Part shown: positions 15,967 through 23,389 of the stretch, in pieces
Layout: every line of letters begins with the position of its first letter
Position numbering within the stretch: position 1 is the first letter of the stretch
Source: Ignavibacteria bacterium UBA2373
GTDB taxonomy: Bacteria; Bacteroidota; Ignavibacteria; Kapaibacteriales; UBA961
NCBI GenBank assembly: GCA_002344005.1
Contig: DDTD01000027.1
Location: 100,023 to 145,915, forward strand
Length of the DNA: 45,893 bases
Reading direction: 5' to 3'
Position numbers and translations under genes: made by a program
The notes under the pieces: model-generated
What the model was told of the DNA's origin: nothing
Database searches by the model: none
Seen by the model: only the letters and a program-made list of their open reading frames with translations

Positions 15967-16647
15967 ATGTTACGTTTCTTTTCTATCGTCTTTTTGATAT
16001 GTTGCACATTCATGACATATACCGGAAAGTCACAATTTATGTTCTCTGTTCAAACCGGTCTTTCTACTCCGAGTGATTATGTCAACGATGTGTATAATAC
16101 CAATCTAATCACAACGCCCGATGTAAGCGGACAACTCTATCGTGATGCAACTCGCTTGGGTTATAATTTCGGTGCGAGACTAAGCATAAATTTAGAAGGA
16201 AATCTTTACTCGTATGTGTCAGCAGGAATCCATAGATTTCCGCAAACAGATATACGCATACTCAAACCAAACACAGACACTCTTTTAGCAACAATCTCGA
16301 CTGTTCAGAATGTTATCCCGATTGAAGCCGGTTGTTCTCTCTATCTACTTAAAAAATCACTAGGACTCTATATACTTGGCGGTTTAACATATAACTACAT
16401 TACCAATACAACAGAGATAAAATTACCTAACAATACTCCGCAATTTCCGGTTGAAAAAGACCCTACTAATAACCGTGTTGGATTTAGCGGTGGTGCCGGT
16501 ATTGATATTGATGCGGGCATTCTTGCAGCAGGGCTTGAAGTTCGTTACAATCTCATCAATTTTATCGGTAGAGCAACAGAGGAACAAAATAAATCCTTCA
16601 TCACTTTCAATTTGATTGCAACCTTCGGAGGAAGAAGCTCAAAGTAA
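15967..16647 (+). CDS. Small outer-membrane beta-barrel protein
   Basis: The 226-residue product carries a signal peptide (MLRFFSIVFLICCTFMTYTG). The mature part consists of alternating beta strands (FGARLSINLEGNLYSYVSAG, LGLYILGGLTYNYI, GGAGIDIDAGILAAGLEVRY) and ends in a hydrophobic strand (FITFNLIATFGG). This matches the general 'outer membrane protein beta-barrel' family of eight-stranded barrels in Bacteroidota. The function cannot be assigned; structural, adhesion and T9SS-accessory roles are all possible. It is transcribed divergently from the TPR operon across a 197-bp gap and is followed by rpmG with its own promoter element. Confidence 0.7.
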   Translation: MLRFFSIVFLICCTFMTYTGKSQFMFSVQTGLSTPSDYVNDVYNTNLITTPDVSGQLYRDATRLGYNFGARLSINLEGNLYSYVSAGIHRFPQTDIRILKPNTDTLLATISTVQNVIPIEAGCSLYLLKKSLGLYILGGLTYNYITNTTEIKLPNNTPQFPVEKDPTNNRVGFSGGAGIDIDAGILAAGLEVRYNLINFIGRATEEQNKSFITFNLIATFGGRSSK

Positions 16648-16758
16648 ATTGATTAACTCTATGTTTTTCAAAAAATTAAGAAATTACTTTAACAATCATA
16701 TTTGATGCGTCTGCAATAAATCAATCACGTAGTGTATGGTTATTCCAACAACTTAGCA

Positions 16759-16766
16759 TATTTTTG
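16759..16766 (+). promoter_or_regulatory. Putative -7 element TATTTTTG of rpmG
   Basis: A perfect TAnnTTTG match 42 bp upstream of the rpmG start, followed by an AAAGAGG ribosome-binding site at 16795-16801. The same TATTTTTGC string recurs before purM and the tRNA gene. Confidence 0.6.
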
Positions 16767-16807
16767 CAGACTTTTTCGATAAACAAACTCCACTAAAGAG
16801 GATTATA

Positions 16808-16987
16808 ATGGCTAAAAAGGGTGCAAGACTCATCATAACGTTAGAATGTACGGAAGCAAAAGCTGAAGGCAAACCTGCATCGCGTTATACGACAATGAAA
16901 AACAAACAGAATCATCCCGAGCGTTTGGAAATGAAGAAATACAATCCGTTTCTACGCCGTCATACAGTACATCGCGAAACACGTTAA
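16808..16987 (+). CDS. rpmG: Ribosomal protein L33
   Basis: This complete 59-residue protein is a large-subunit ribosomal protein. The diagnostic parts are ITLECTEAKAEG, SRYTTMKNKQNHPERLEMKK and YNPFLRRHTVHRETR. It is the zinc-free (C-minus) form: one cysteine survives in ECTEA, but its CxxC partner and the second pair (YNP instead of YCP) are gone. This is the usual form in Bacteroidota. The start has an AAAGAGG site six bases upstream. The gene stands alone, without rpmB beside it, and is followed by a strong terminator. Confidence 0.95.
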   Translation: MAKKGARLIITLECTEAKAEGKPASRYTTMKNKQNHPERLEMKKYNPFLRRHTVHRETR

Positions 16988-17003
16988 GCAAGAGAATTTC
17001 GTC

Positions 17004-17042
17004 AAAAAAGCGTTCACAAACACCTGTGGACGCTTTTTTTTT
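17004..17042 (+). terminator. Rho-independent terminator after rpmG
   Basis: The arm AAAAAAGCGTTCACA (17004-17018) pairs with TGTGGACGCTTTTTT (17025-17039) over a six-base loop, with one G-T pair, and runs into nine T. It lies 16 bp after the rpmG stop. Confidence 0.93.
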
Positions 17043-17135
17043 GTTTATCAGCGAACTTTACCATAGAATTTTGGTAGTTGATTGTAATCTATATTATATC
17101 GGTAAACAAGACTCATATATTGTTATAAGGGAACA

Positions 17136-17879
17136 ATGAAAAATTATGTAAGAATGTCCATCGGAGCATTGCTCATTCTGTGTAGTGTTATAGCTATATC
17201 TTCTTATACACAAACGGTTAATGCTCATGCAAATAATGCCAATGATGCAGAACAATTAATTGCGGTTTTAAAAAAGAAGCTATCCACTATCAAAGACTTT
17301 CGAGTGGATCTCGGCATAACAATTGAACTTGAATATCTCAATATTCCCGATGCAAAAGCTCAATACTATTACAAAGCACCCAACAAGTCACGCATTATTT
17401 CTGAAGGTTTCGGACTATTGCCTAAACAAGGCATAGGTTTGCCGACAAATGATATTATCAATGTTGCCCACACTGCAATTATTAGTGGCTATGAAGATTA
17501 TGAAGGTAAAAAACTGACAAAAGTTAAGATTATCCCTACAGATGAATCATCCGATATTATTCTTTCCACATTATGGATTGAGGAAAAGTCTCTATTGATT
17601 TACAAGGTTACCACAAGCACACGCAAAGGAACTTTAGATATGGTATTCAGCTATGCTTCCCCCGAACAAAAGTATGGCTTACCGCGTTCCACAACTGTGC
17701 AATTCGTTTTACCGCAATTCGCTTTACCCAAGTCCTTAACGGGCGATTTACAAAAAAACAATCGTGTTCAAAAAGATATGAAAAAAGAAGTAAAAGGTAA
17801 AGCAATTGTAACATACTCAAATTATTCTATTAATAAAGGGTTACGCGACGAAGTTTTCAATGAAAAGAATAATAAATGA
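17136..17879 (+). CDS. LolA-like periplasmic protein
   Basis: The 247-residue protein has a signal peptide (MSIGALLILCSVIAISSY) and cleavage likely near VNAHA. The mature part follows the LolA-like pattern: an N-terminal helix (AEQLIAVLKKKLSTIKDFRV), a strand (LGITIELEYLNI), a pair of strands with YYYKAPNKSRIISEGFG, and a later block LTKVKIIPTDESSDIILSTL. LolA-type half-barrels carry acyl chains of lipoproteins across the periplasm. An AAGGGA site precedes the ATG. Its stop overlaps the start of the next gene, a lipoprotein, by 4 bp (ATGA), which suggests a dedicated chaperone-client pair, but this is inference. Confidence 0.6.
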   Translation: MKNYVRMSIGALLILCSVIAISSYTQTVNAHANNANDAEQLIAVLKKKLSTIKDFRVDLGITIELEYLNIPDAKAQYYYKAPNKSRIISEGFGLLPKQGIGLPTNDIINVAHTAIISGYEDYEGKKLTKVKIIPTDESSDIILSTLWIEEKSLLIYKVTTSTRKGTLDMVFSYASPEQKYGLPRSTTVQFVLPQFALPKSLTGDLQKNNRVQKDMKKEVKGKAIVTYSNYSINKGLRDEVFNEKNNK

Positions 17880-18763
17880 TTTCTGATTCACGTATCATGC
17901 ACCGACACTCCATCATACTTTCGATTGCTGTCATCTCCATACTGTGGTTGAGTTCATGCTCTACCGATTCACATCAATCATCAACAAAATTCACAATACC
18001 GCACAGAGATACAGTGCAATTTACCCCCAAAATATTCACTGTGTCTTTACCTTCTTGTCAAGATGACAGTAACAACTGTGCTTCTGTGTCAATTCGGTGG
18101 TTTGAAGCGCAGAAACCGGATTTATATATCCATACAAATCTATCCTATAAGCGCTTAGTGCCATTCATCAATTCTGCTGTCCATAAAGCAATACTTGAAA
18201 ATTTGCGATGGGATATAACGAACTTTCAAGACAATGATACCGCTTCTATGGAATCTTTGGCGAAAGCATTCCTCAATGATTATCTGCGCGACAGATTGGA
18301 AGCCAATAATGCAGACCCGATTCCATGGAACTGCTCCATTGAAGTAAGTGTTGAACATAATACACAATATTTCATTACGTTACGCTCATCATCGTATATT
18401 TATACAGGCGCTGCCCATCCATTGCAGACAACAAACTACTATGTCATTGCCACACATAATCCGCGCTTTCTTACATTGCATGATATAGTGAAAGACACAG
18501 CCGATGTCAGAACTCTTGCGGAGATGGAATTACGTCGCATGTATGATATTCCTCTCTATCACGATTTGAGAAATCACGGTTTTATGCTTGCATCAAATGT
18601 TTTACCTTTATCCTCGAATTTTGCTTTCACACGCTATGGACTTACCTTAGTCTATAACCCCTATGACATATCCCCTTATTCAATGGGAATGCACACCATA
18701 CAATTACCCTATAATGCTCTTACAGGATATTTACGAAAAGATATTGTTAAATCAGTTCAATGA
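17876..18763 (+). CDS. Putative lipoprotein with DUF4163/DUF3298-like domains
   Basis: The 295-residue product has a lipoprotein signal peptide ending in the lipobox LSSC (about residue 28); the in-frame ATG at 17897 gives the more standard signal. The middle and C-terminal parts match the DUF4163-DUF3298 pair found in RsiV-like and other surface lipoproteins: two-strand segments with ITLRSSSYIYTGAAHPLQTT, then PRFLTLHDIVKD and GLTLVYNPYDISPYSMGM. In RsiV this region binds lysozyme; no sigma factor or anti-sigma helix is present here, so only the fold is inferred. The start overlaps the LolA-like gene by 4 bp, implying translational coupling. Confidence 0.75.
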   Translation: MISDSRIMHRHSIILSIAVISILWLSSCSTDSHQSSTKFTIPHRDTVQFTPKIFTVSLPSCQDDSNNCASVSIRWFEAQKPDLYIHTNLSYKRLVPFINSAVHKAILENLRWDITNFQDNDTASMESLAKAFLNDYLRDRLEANNADPIPWNCSIEVSVEHNTQYFITLRSSSYIYTGAAHPLQTTNYYVIATHNPRFLTLHDIVKDTADVRTLAEMELRRMYDIPLYHDLRNHGFMLASNVLPLSSNFAFTRYGLTLVYNPYDISPYSMGMHTIQLPYNALTGYLRKDIVKSVQ

Positions 18764-18813
18764 TATAATGTGAACTTCATAGAAAGTATTTCTTTCTCCG
18801 ACGAGTAATTACC

Positions 18814-18821
18814 TATTTTTG
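18814..18821 (+). promoter_or_regulatory. Putative -7 element TATTTTTG of the purM cluster
   Basis: A perfect TAnnTTTG match 35 bp upstream of the purM ATG. An AAGGA ribosome-binding site follows at about 18843. It probably drives purM-murE-manC-rlpA-like. Confidence 0.6.
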
Positions 18822-18856
18822 CACATAAACTTTTATCATAGTAAGGAAAAACGATA

Positions 18857-19849
18857 ATGCTGACATATCAGAATGCCGGAGTTAATGTTGCAGCCGGTGA
18901 AGAAACAGTTGATAGAATTAAACCTCTTGTTCGCTCGACCTTTACCCCCGGTGTCATGACCGATATTGGTCTTTTCGGAGCTTGTTTTGATGCGCGTTTC
19001 CCGGGATATGATCACCCAATTTTAGTATCAAGCACTGATGGCGTGGGCACAAAGCTCAAACTTGCTTTTATGACCAATTCTCATCATACTGTTGGTCATT
19101 GTCTGGTGAATCACTGTGTTAATGATATTCTTGCATGTGGTGCAAAACCATTGTATTTCCTTGATTATTTTGCGACAGGAGTTCTCAATCCCGATGTTGC
19201 CGAAAAAGTAATCACAGGATTAGTGAACGGATGTCTTGAAAATTCCTGCTCACTTATCGGAGGAGAAACAGCAGAAATGCCATCTATGTATCAAGAAGGT
19301 GAATATGATATTGCAGGTACTATTGTCGGTGTTGTGGACAAAAAAAATATCCTTAATGGTTCACGTGTACAAATTGGTGATGTACTTATCGGTTTGCCCT
19401 CGTCCGGCTTGCACACAAATGGCTATTCTTTGGCAAGGGCTGCCCTTTTCCCCAAATACTCTCACGATATGTACAGCGATGAATTAGGAATGACCTTGGG
19501 GGAAGCATTATTGGCAATTCACCGCTCATACCTCACACAATGCTTGCCACTTATTGAAAATCACACAGCCCATGCACTTTCACATATCACCGGCGGAGGC
19601 ATCATCGGTAATACAAAACGTGTGCTCCGTGAAGGTATGGGACTCAATATTGATTGGAATGCGTGGACTCCCCCCCCTATCTTCTCAATGATTCAACAAG
19701 CAGGGGATGTGCCTGTTGATTCTATGCGTGAAGCATTCAACTTGGGAATCGGGATGATTATCGTCTGTGATAAAAATGATGCGGACACTGTTCTTCATAC
19801 TTTACACCATGAAAATCCGATTGTCATGGGTGAAATTATAGCTCAATGA
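18857..19849 (+). CDS. purM: Phosphoribosylformylglycinamidine cyclo-ligase (AIR synthetase)
   Basis: The 330-residue enzyme closes FGAM to aminoimidazole ribonucleotide with ATP, the fifth step of purine synthesis. Conserved segments are VSSTDGVGTKLKLAF (ATP/substrate loop), GHCLVNHCVNDILACGAKPL, IGGETAEMP, GLPSSGLHTNGYSLAR and HITGGGIIGNTKRVL. The length is standard. The stop overlaps the murE start by 4 bp. Its placement directly before murE is not the usual purine-cluster context. Confidence 0.96.
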   Translation: MLTYQNAGVNVAAGEETVDRIKPLVRSTFTPGVMTDIGLFGACFDARFPGYDHPILVSSTDGVGTKLKLAFMTNSHHTVGHCLVNHCVNDILACGAKPLYFLDYFATGVLNPDVAEKVITGLVNGCLENSCSLIGGETAEMPSMYQEGEYDIAGTIVGVVDKKNILNGSRVQIGDVLIGLPSSGLHTNGYSLARAALFPKYSHDMYSDELGMTLGEALLAIHRSYLTQCLPLIENHTAHALSHITGGGIIGNTKRVLREGMGLNIDWNAWTPPPIFSMIQQAGDVPVDSMREAFNLGIGMIIVCDKNDADTVLHTLHHENPIVMGEIIAQ

Positions 19850-21387
19850 TACACATGAAAATACTTAGCAATTTACTCCGTACAGTAGTTCCCCGCAGTG
19901 TTTACGGGAATGCGGATATAGTTGTTATGTCCATTGAACATGATTCTCGTAAATGTGGTGCCGATTCTCTTTTTATCGCCATTAAAGGCACAACAACCGA
20001 CGGACATAATTTCATTCATACAGCAATACAGAATGGAGCAAAGGCAATTATATGTGAATATTTGCCTGATATACTTCATGACGATGTGGTGTATGTTACC
20101 GTGGATAACTCCCGGCAATATGCAGCGGATATTGCCCATGAATTTTATGATTATCCAGCAAATAGATTAAAAATAATTGGTGTGACCGGCACTAATGGCA
20201 AAACCTCCGTCACTTTTATTCTACGAAATTTACTTGAGGCAAGCGGCTATAAATGCGGCATCATAGGCACAACAGGTAATTATATTGGCAATCATTATCT
20301 ACCAACATCATACACAACTCCGGAAGCTCCCGAATTAGTACAATTACTTCATCAAATGGTGTCGGAAGGAATTGATTATGTATGTATGGAAGTCAGTTCA
20401 CATGCTCTTGTGATGCAGAGAGTAAGAGGAGTTTATTTTACGGCGGCACTGTTTACGAATCTCACACATGATCACCTTGATTTTCATGGAAGTATGCAAG
20501 AATATGCAAAAGCGAAGAAGATTTTGTTTGACATGCTTTCGGCTGATGCAATTGCAGTAGTGAACTCCGATAGTGAGTACGCCAAGGTTATGATTAAAGA
20601 CACAAAGGCAAAGACATTTTTCGTTGGGATGGAACATAATTGTGATACGCATATTCATTCCGTTTATACCGCATTATCAGGTTCTGATTTTTCATTGACT
20701 TTTGGCGCAAAACATCGTAAACGTGTAGATGCAGCTTTTTCTATGCCGCTTGTCGGTTTTTTTAATATTGAGAACGCTGCACTGTGTATTGCTCTGGCTT
20801 TTGAATTAGGCATAGAGTGTCAGTATATCCAAGAAATTGCTCCAACCTTGCGCGGTGCACCGGGGCGTATGGAATCGCTTGCCATACCATCAGGTGCCAT
20901 TGCAATTATTGATTATGCACATACACCAGATGCATTAGAAAAAGTGTTACATTCATGCCGTCATATTTTACAAACGCTAACAAAAAACACGGGAAAGATA
21001 ATAACGGTCTTTGGTTGCGGTGGCGATCGGGATAAAGAAAAAAGACCTCTTATGGGCAATATTGCATCACAATTATCCGATTATGTGATTATAACAAACG
21101 ATAATCCGAGAACGGAATTGCCGGAAACCATTGCCGATGATATTTTGAAAGGCTTTACAAGAATGTTGCCTACAGAAATTATTATTGATCGCAAACGTGC
21201 CGTGTACTTTGCTTTATCTGTGGCATCTTATGGCGACATTATTCTGATTGCCGGTAAAGGACATGAAAGTACACAAATTATCGGTACAATCCATTATCAC
21301 AGTAATGATAGCGAAATTGTAAAAGAATATATACTCAATTCATCGTTATCTTCGCCGCAATCTACAATTATTCAAAGGAACTCATAA
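19846..21387 (+). CDS. murE: UDP-MurNAc-L-Ala-D-Glu:meso-diaminopimelate ligase
   Basis: The 513-residue enzyme adds meso-diaminopimelate to the peptidoglycan precursor in the cytoplasm. It shows the Mur-ligase P-loop GVTGTNGKTSVTFI, the SSHAL block, LTHDHLDFHG, IDYAHTPDALEKVL and GCGGDRDKEKRPLMG. The motif DNPR (in TNDNPRTELPE) predicts diaminopimelate rather than lysine. The start at 19846 overlaps purM by 4 bp; an in-frame ATG at 19855 is an alternative. It sits outside any dcw cluster, while ftsL-ftsI occur alone about 20 kb away. Confidence 0.96.
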   Translation: MIHMKILSNLLRTVVPRSVYGNADIVVMSIEHDSRKCGADSLFIAIKGTTTDGHNFIHTAIQNGAKAIICEYLPDILHDDVVYVTVDNSRQYAADIAHEFYDYPANRLKIIGVTGTNGKTSVTFILRNLLEASGYKCGIIGTTGNYIGNHYLPTSYTTPEAPELVQLLHQMVSEGIDYVCMEVSSHALVMQRVRGVYFTAALFTNLTHDHLDFHGSMQEYAKAKKILFDMLSADAIAVVNSDSEYAKVMIKDTKAKTFFVGMEHNCDTHIHSVYTALSGSDFSLTFGAKHRKRVDAAFSMPLVGFFNIENAALCIALAFELGIECQYIQEIAPTLRGAPGRMESLAIPSGAIAIIDYAHTPDALEKVLHSCRHILQTLTKNTGKIITVFGCGGDRDKEKRPLMGNIASQLSDYVIITNDNPRTELPETIADDILKGFTRMLPTEIIIDRKRAVYFALSVASYGDIILIAGKGHESTQIIGTIHYHSNDSEIVKEYILNSSLSSPQSTIIQRNS

Positions 21388-21389
21388 TA

Positions 21390-22499
21390 ATGTCAACAAT
21401 AAAAAAATTAGAAAAGGCGGCGATAATTATGGCGGGCGGCTCCGGTGCTCGTTTGTGGCCCCGCAGCGGTGAAAAAATGCCTAAACAATTCATACATCTT
21501 TTGGGCGATGGCACTATGATTCAAAATTCTGTCATGCGGTTGTTGCCTTATTTTGCACCGGAAGAAATATTCATCACAACTTTGCCACATTACATACAGT
21601 TTTTGAAGGACCAATTACCGCTGATTCCGATTGAAAATATCATTACCGAACCGTTTGGGAGAAATACGGCACCGTGTATAGCATTAGCAGCTACCATCAT
21701 CGCACAAAGAACCGAACCCGATGCGATTATCACCGTCTTGCCATCAGACCACATTATCAGCAATGTAAGAGAATTTCATCAAACAATAGAAATAATGGGT
21801 AACTGTGCATCAGACACACCCGCCATCGTCGTATTGGGGATGGAAGCTCAACGCGCCGAAACACATTATGGCTATATGCAATGGACTGATGACCAAGGCA
21901 GCATAAGCAATGATCATTATTGGCGAGGAATACGCAAAGTCACAACCTTTGCAGAAAAACCGGATGCTCAAACCGCTCAAAATTTTTGCGATGATGGTAA
22001 TTTTCTTTGGAACACCGGTATCTTTTCCGCTACACTTTCCACTCTTCTCGAATCATTAAATCTACATTTACCTGAACACATGCCCCTGTTTCGGATTATC
22101 GAACCGCATTGGGGCAAATCCTCATATATGCCCACATTAGAGTTTATCTATCGGCAAATGCGCCCCGTTTCTATTGACCACAGTGTTATGGAACATGCGC
22201 AAAACATTCTCACCATCACAGGAACTTTCATGTGGAGCGATATCGGCTCTTGGGACGAATACTACCGCCTCTCAATGAAAGATGCAAAACAAAATGTTAT
22301 GGAAGGTGATGTCATTGCCATTGACTCAACGCGTTGTCTGGTTAATGCATCTCAAAAACTCATAGCATTAGTTGATGTCCAAGATATCGCTGTTGTGGAT
22401 TCCGGCGAAGCATTGCTTATTTGCAAACGCGGTTCAACCAACAGAGTTAAGGAATTGGTAGATTATTTGCGGAGGAAGCAGATAACGAAGTATTTGTAA
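21390..22499 (+). CDS. manC: Mannose-1-phosphate guanylyltransferase
   Basis: The 369-residue enzyme makes GDP-mannose from GTP and mannose-1-phosphate for glycan synthesis. The nucleotidyltransferase signature GGSGARLWPRSGEKMPKQF is at the N-terminus. NIITEPFGRNTAPCIALAA, ITVLPSDHIIS, TFAEKPDAQTAQNF and FLWNTGIFSA follow. It is the short single-domain form without the C-terminal phosphomannose isomerase cupin. It starts 2 bp after murE with an AAGGA site and lies 8 bp before the RlpA-like gene. The symbol is by family; the name 'manC' is used for both short and long forms. Confidence 0.9.
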   Translation: MSTIKKLEKAAIIMAGGSGARLWPRSGEKMPKQFIHLLGDGTMIQNSVMRLLPYFAPEEIFITTLPHYIQFLKDQLPLIPIENIITEPFGRNTAPCIALAATIIAQRTEPDAIITVLPSDHIISNVREFHQTIEIMGNCASDTPAIVVLGMEAQRAETHYGYMQWTDDQGSISNDHYWRGIRKVTTFAEKPDAQTAQNFCDDGNFLWNTGIFSATLSTLLESLNLHLPEHMPLFRIIEPHWGKSSYMPTLEFIYRQMRPVSIDHSVMEHAQNILTITGTFMWSDIGSWDEYYRLSMKDAKQNVMEGDVIAIDSTRCLVNASQKLIALVDVQDIAVVDSGEALLICKRGSTNRVKELVDYLRRKQITKYL

Positions 22500-22507
22500 A
22501 ACAGTTA

Positions 22508-23131
22508 ATGCATCTTATGTATAAACTCATGCAATTTTTCTTTACTGCAACAATATTCATAATTCTCTGTTCTGTAAAAAGTTATGGATGTGTTTTTCTT
22601 ACTGATACCGAAGAGGAAGATACACTTACCTTTTACCCGCGTATTCTTTCAATGAGCGACAGTTCCTCTTCCGAGTACGCACAAAATCCACTAACAGACA
22701 CAGTAACATTTTTCAGTGTTGTCAATGAACAAATAAATAAATCTTTATCGGATAGTTCTATAACTGATTCTTTTTCAGGTATTGCATCCTATTATGCTGA
22801 TCGCTTTCAAGGACGGCGCACCTCATGCGGTGAAATATATTGCCATGACAGCTTAACCGCAGCCCATCGTTCCTTACCATTCGGCACCTTACTTTATGTG
22901 CAAAACACCACAAATGGCAAAGCCGTCATAGTACGCGTCAATGACCGTGGACCATTCAAGCCCGGACGCTGCCTTGATGTTTCAAAACGTGCTGCCCATG
23001 GATTAGGCATCATAGGGAAAGGAACGGGCACGATACAAGCCTATATCATCACACCATCATTCAAAAAAGAACAAACAAAAGATGAAAACAATCAACAAAC
23101 ACAATCATCATCGCTCTATTATGATGAATAA
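22508..23131 (+). CDS. RlpA-like double-psi beta-barrel protein (putative lytic transglycosylase)
   Basis: The 207-residue protein has an N-terminal hydrophobic export signal (FFFTATIFIILCSV) with a cysteine near residue 27 in a poor lipobox context (KSYGC). The RlpA-type domain (about 95-185) shows GIASYYADRFQGRRTSCGE, LTAAHRSLPFGTLLYV, VRVNDRGPFKPGR and LDVSKRAAHGLG. The conserved aspartates of the family are present. RlpA proteins cleave glycan strands lacking stem peptides at the septum. This one has no C-terminal SPOR domain and ends in a short polar tail. It closes the purM-murE-manC cluster. Activity is not proven from sequence. Confidence 0.85.
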   Translation: MHLMYKLMQFFFTATIFIILCSVKSYGCVFLTDTEEEDTLTFYPRILSMSDSSSSEYAQNPLTDTVTFFSVVNEQINKSLSDSSITDSFSGIASYYADRFQGRRTSCGEIYCHDSLTAAHRSLPFGTLLYVQNTTNGKAVIVRVNDRGPFKPGRCLDVSKRAAHGLGIIGKGTGTIQAYIITPSFKKEQTKDENNQQTQSSSLYYDE

Positions 23132-23220
23132 ATCGTCGTACAAAATGCCACGCAAAGCTCCAAACAATTAGTCTCTCCTTCCCACATCATACACATAATC
23201 GCCAACTAAGGAAAAATTGC

Positions 23221-23250
23221 ATTATCAAAATATTTTCCCTTTTGGATAAT
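23221..23250 (+). terminator. Weak stem-loop after the purM-rlpA cluster
   Basis: ATTATC-AAAA pairs with TTTT-g-GATAAT (one bulged G) over a nine-base loop. It lies 90 bp after the last gene of the cluster. No clear T-tract follows, so termination is uncertain. Confidence 0.3.
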
Positions 23251-23278
23251 AAACAAGCAACACTTTGTAATACCAATT

Positions 23279-23286
23279 TATATTTG
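23279..23286 (+). promoter_or_regulatory. Putative -7 element TATATTTG
   Basis: A perfect TAnnTTTG match 104 bp upstream of the propeller gene start at 23390, the only good candidate in this 258-bp gap. The gene has an AGAGG ribosome-binding site just before its ATG. Confidence 0.4.
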
Positions 23287-23389
23287 CATTTCGGCAGGTT
23301 GATTAATTGTAGCAAACCACGACAATTGTAGCAAGATAAATGATTATATTCGCACAAATGATTGTATAATTATATTCACAGAGGTTGCT

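Noticed and set aside
16808..16987. Zinc-ribbon L33 damaged by mutation
   Set aside because: The single remaining cysteine is normal for C-minus L33 of Bacteroidota; the protein is complete.
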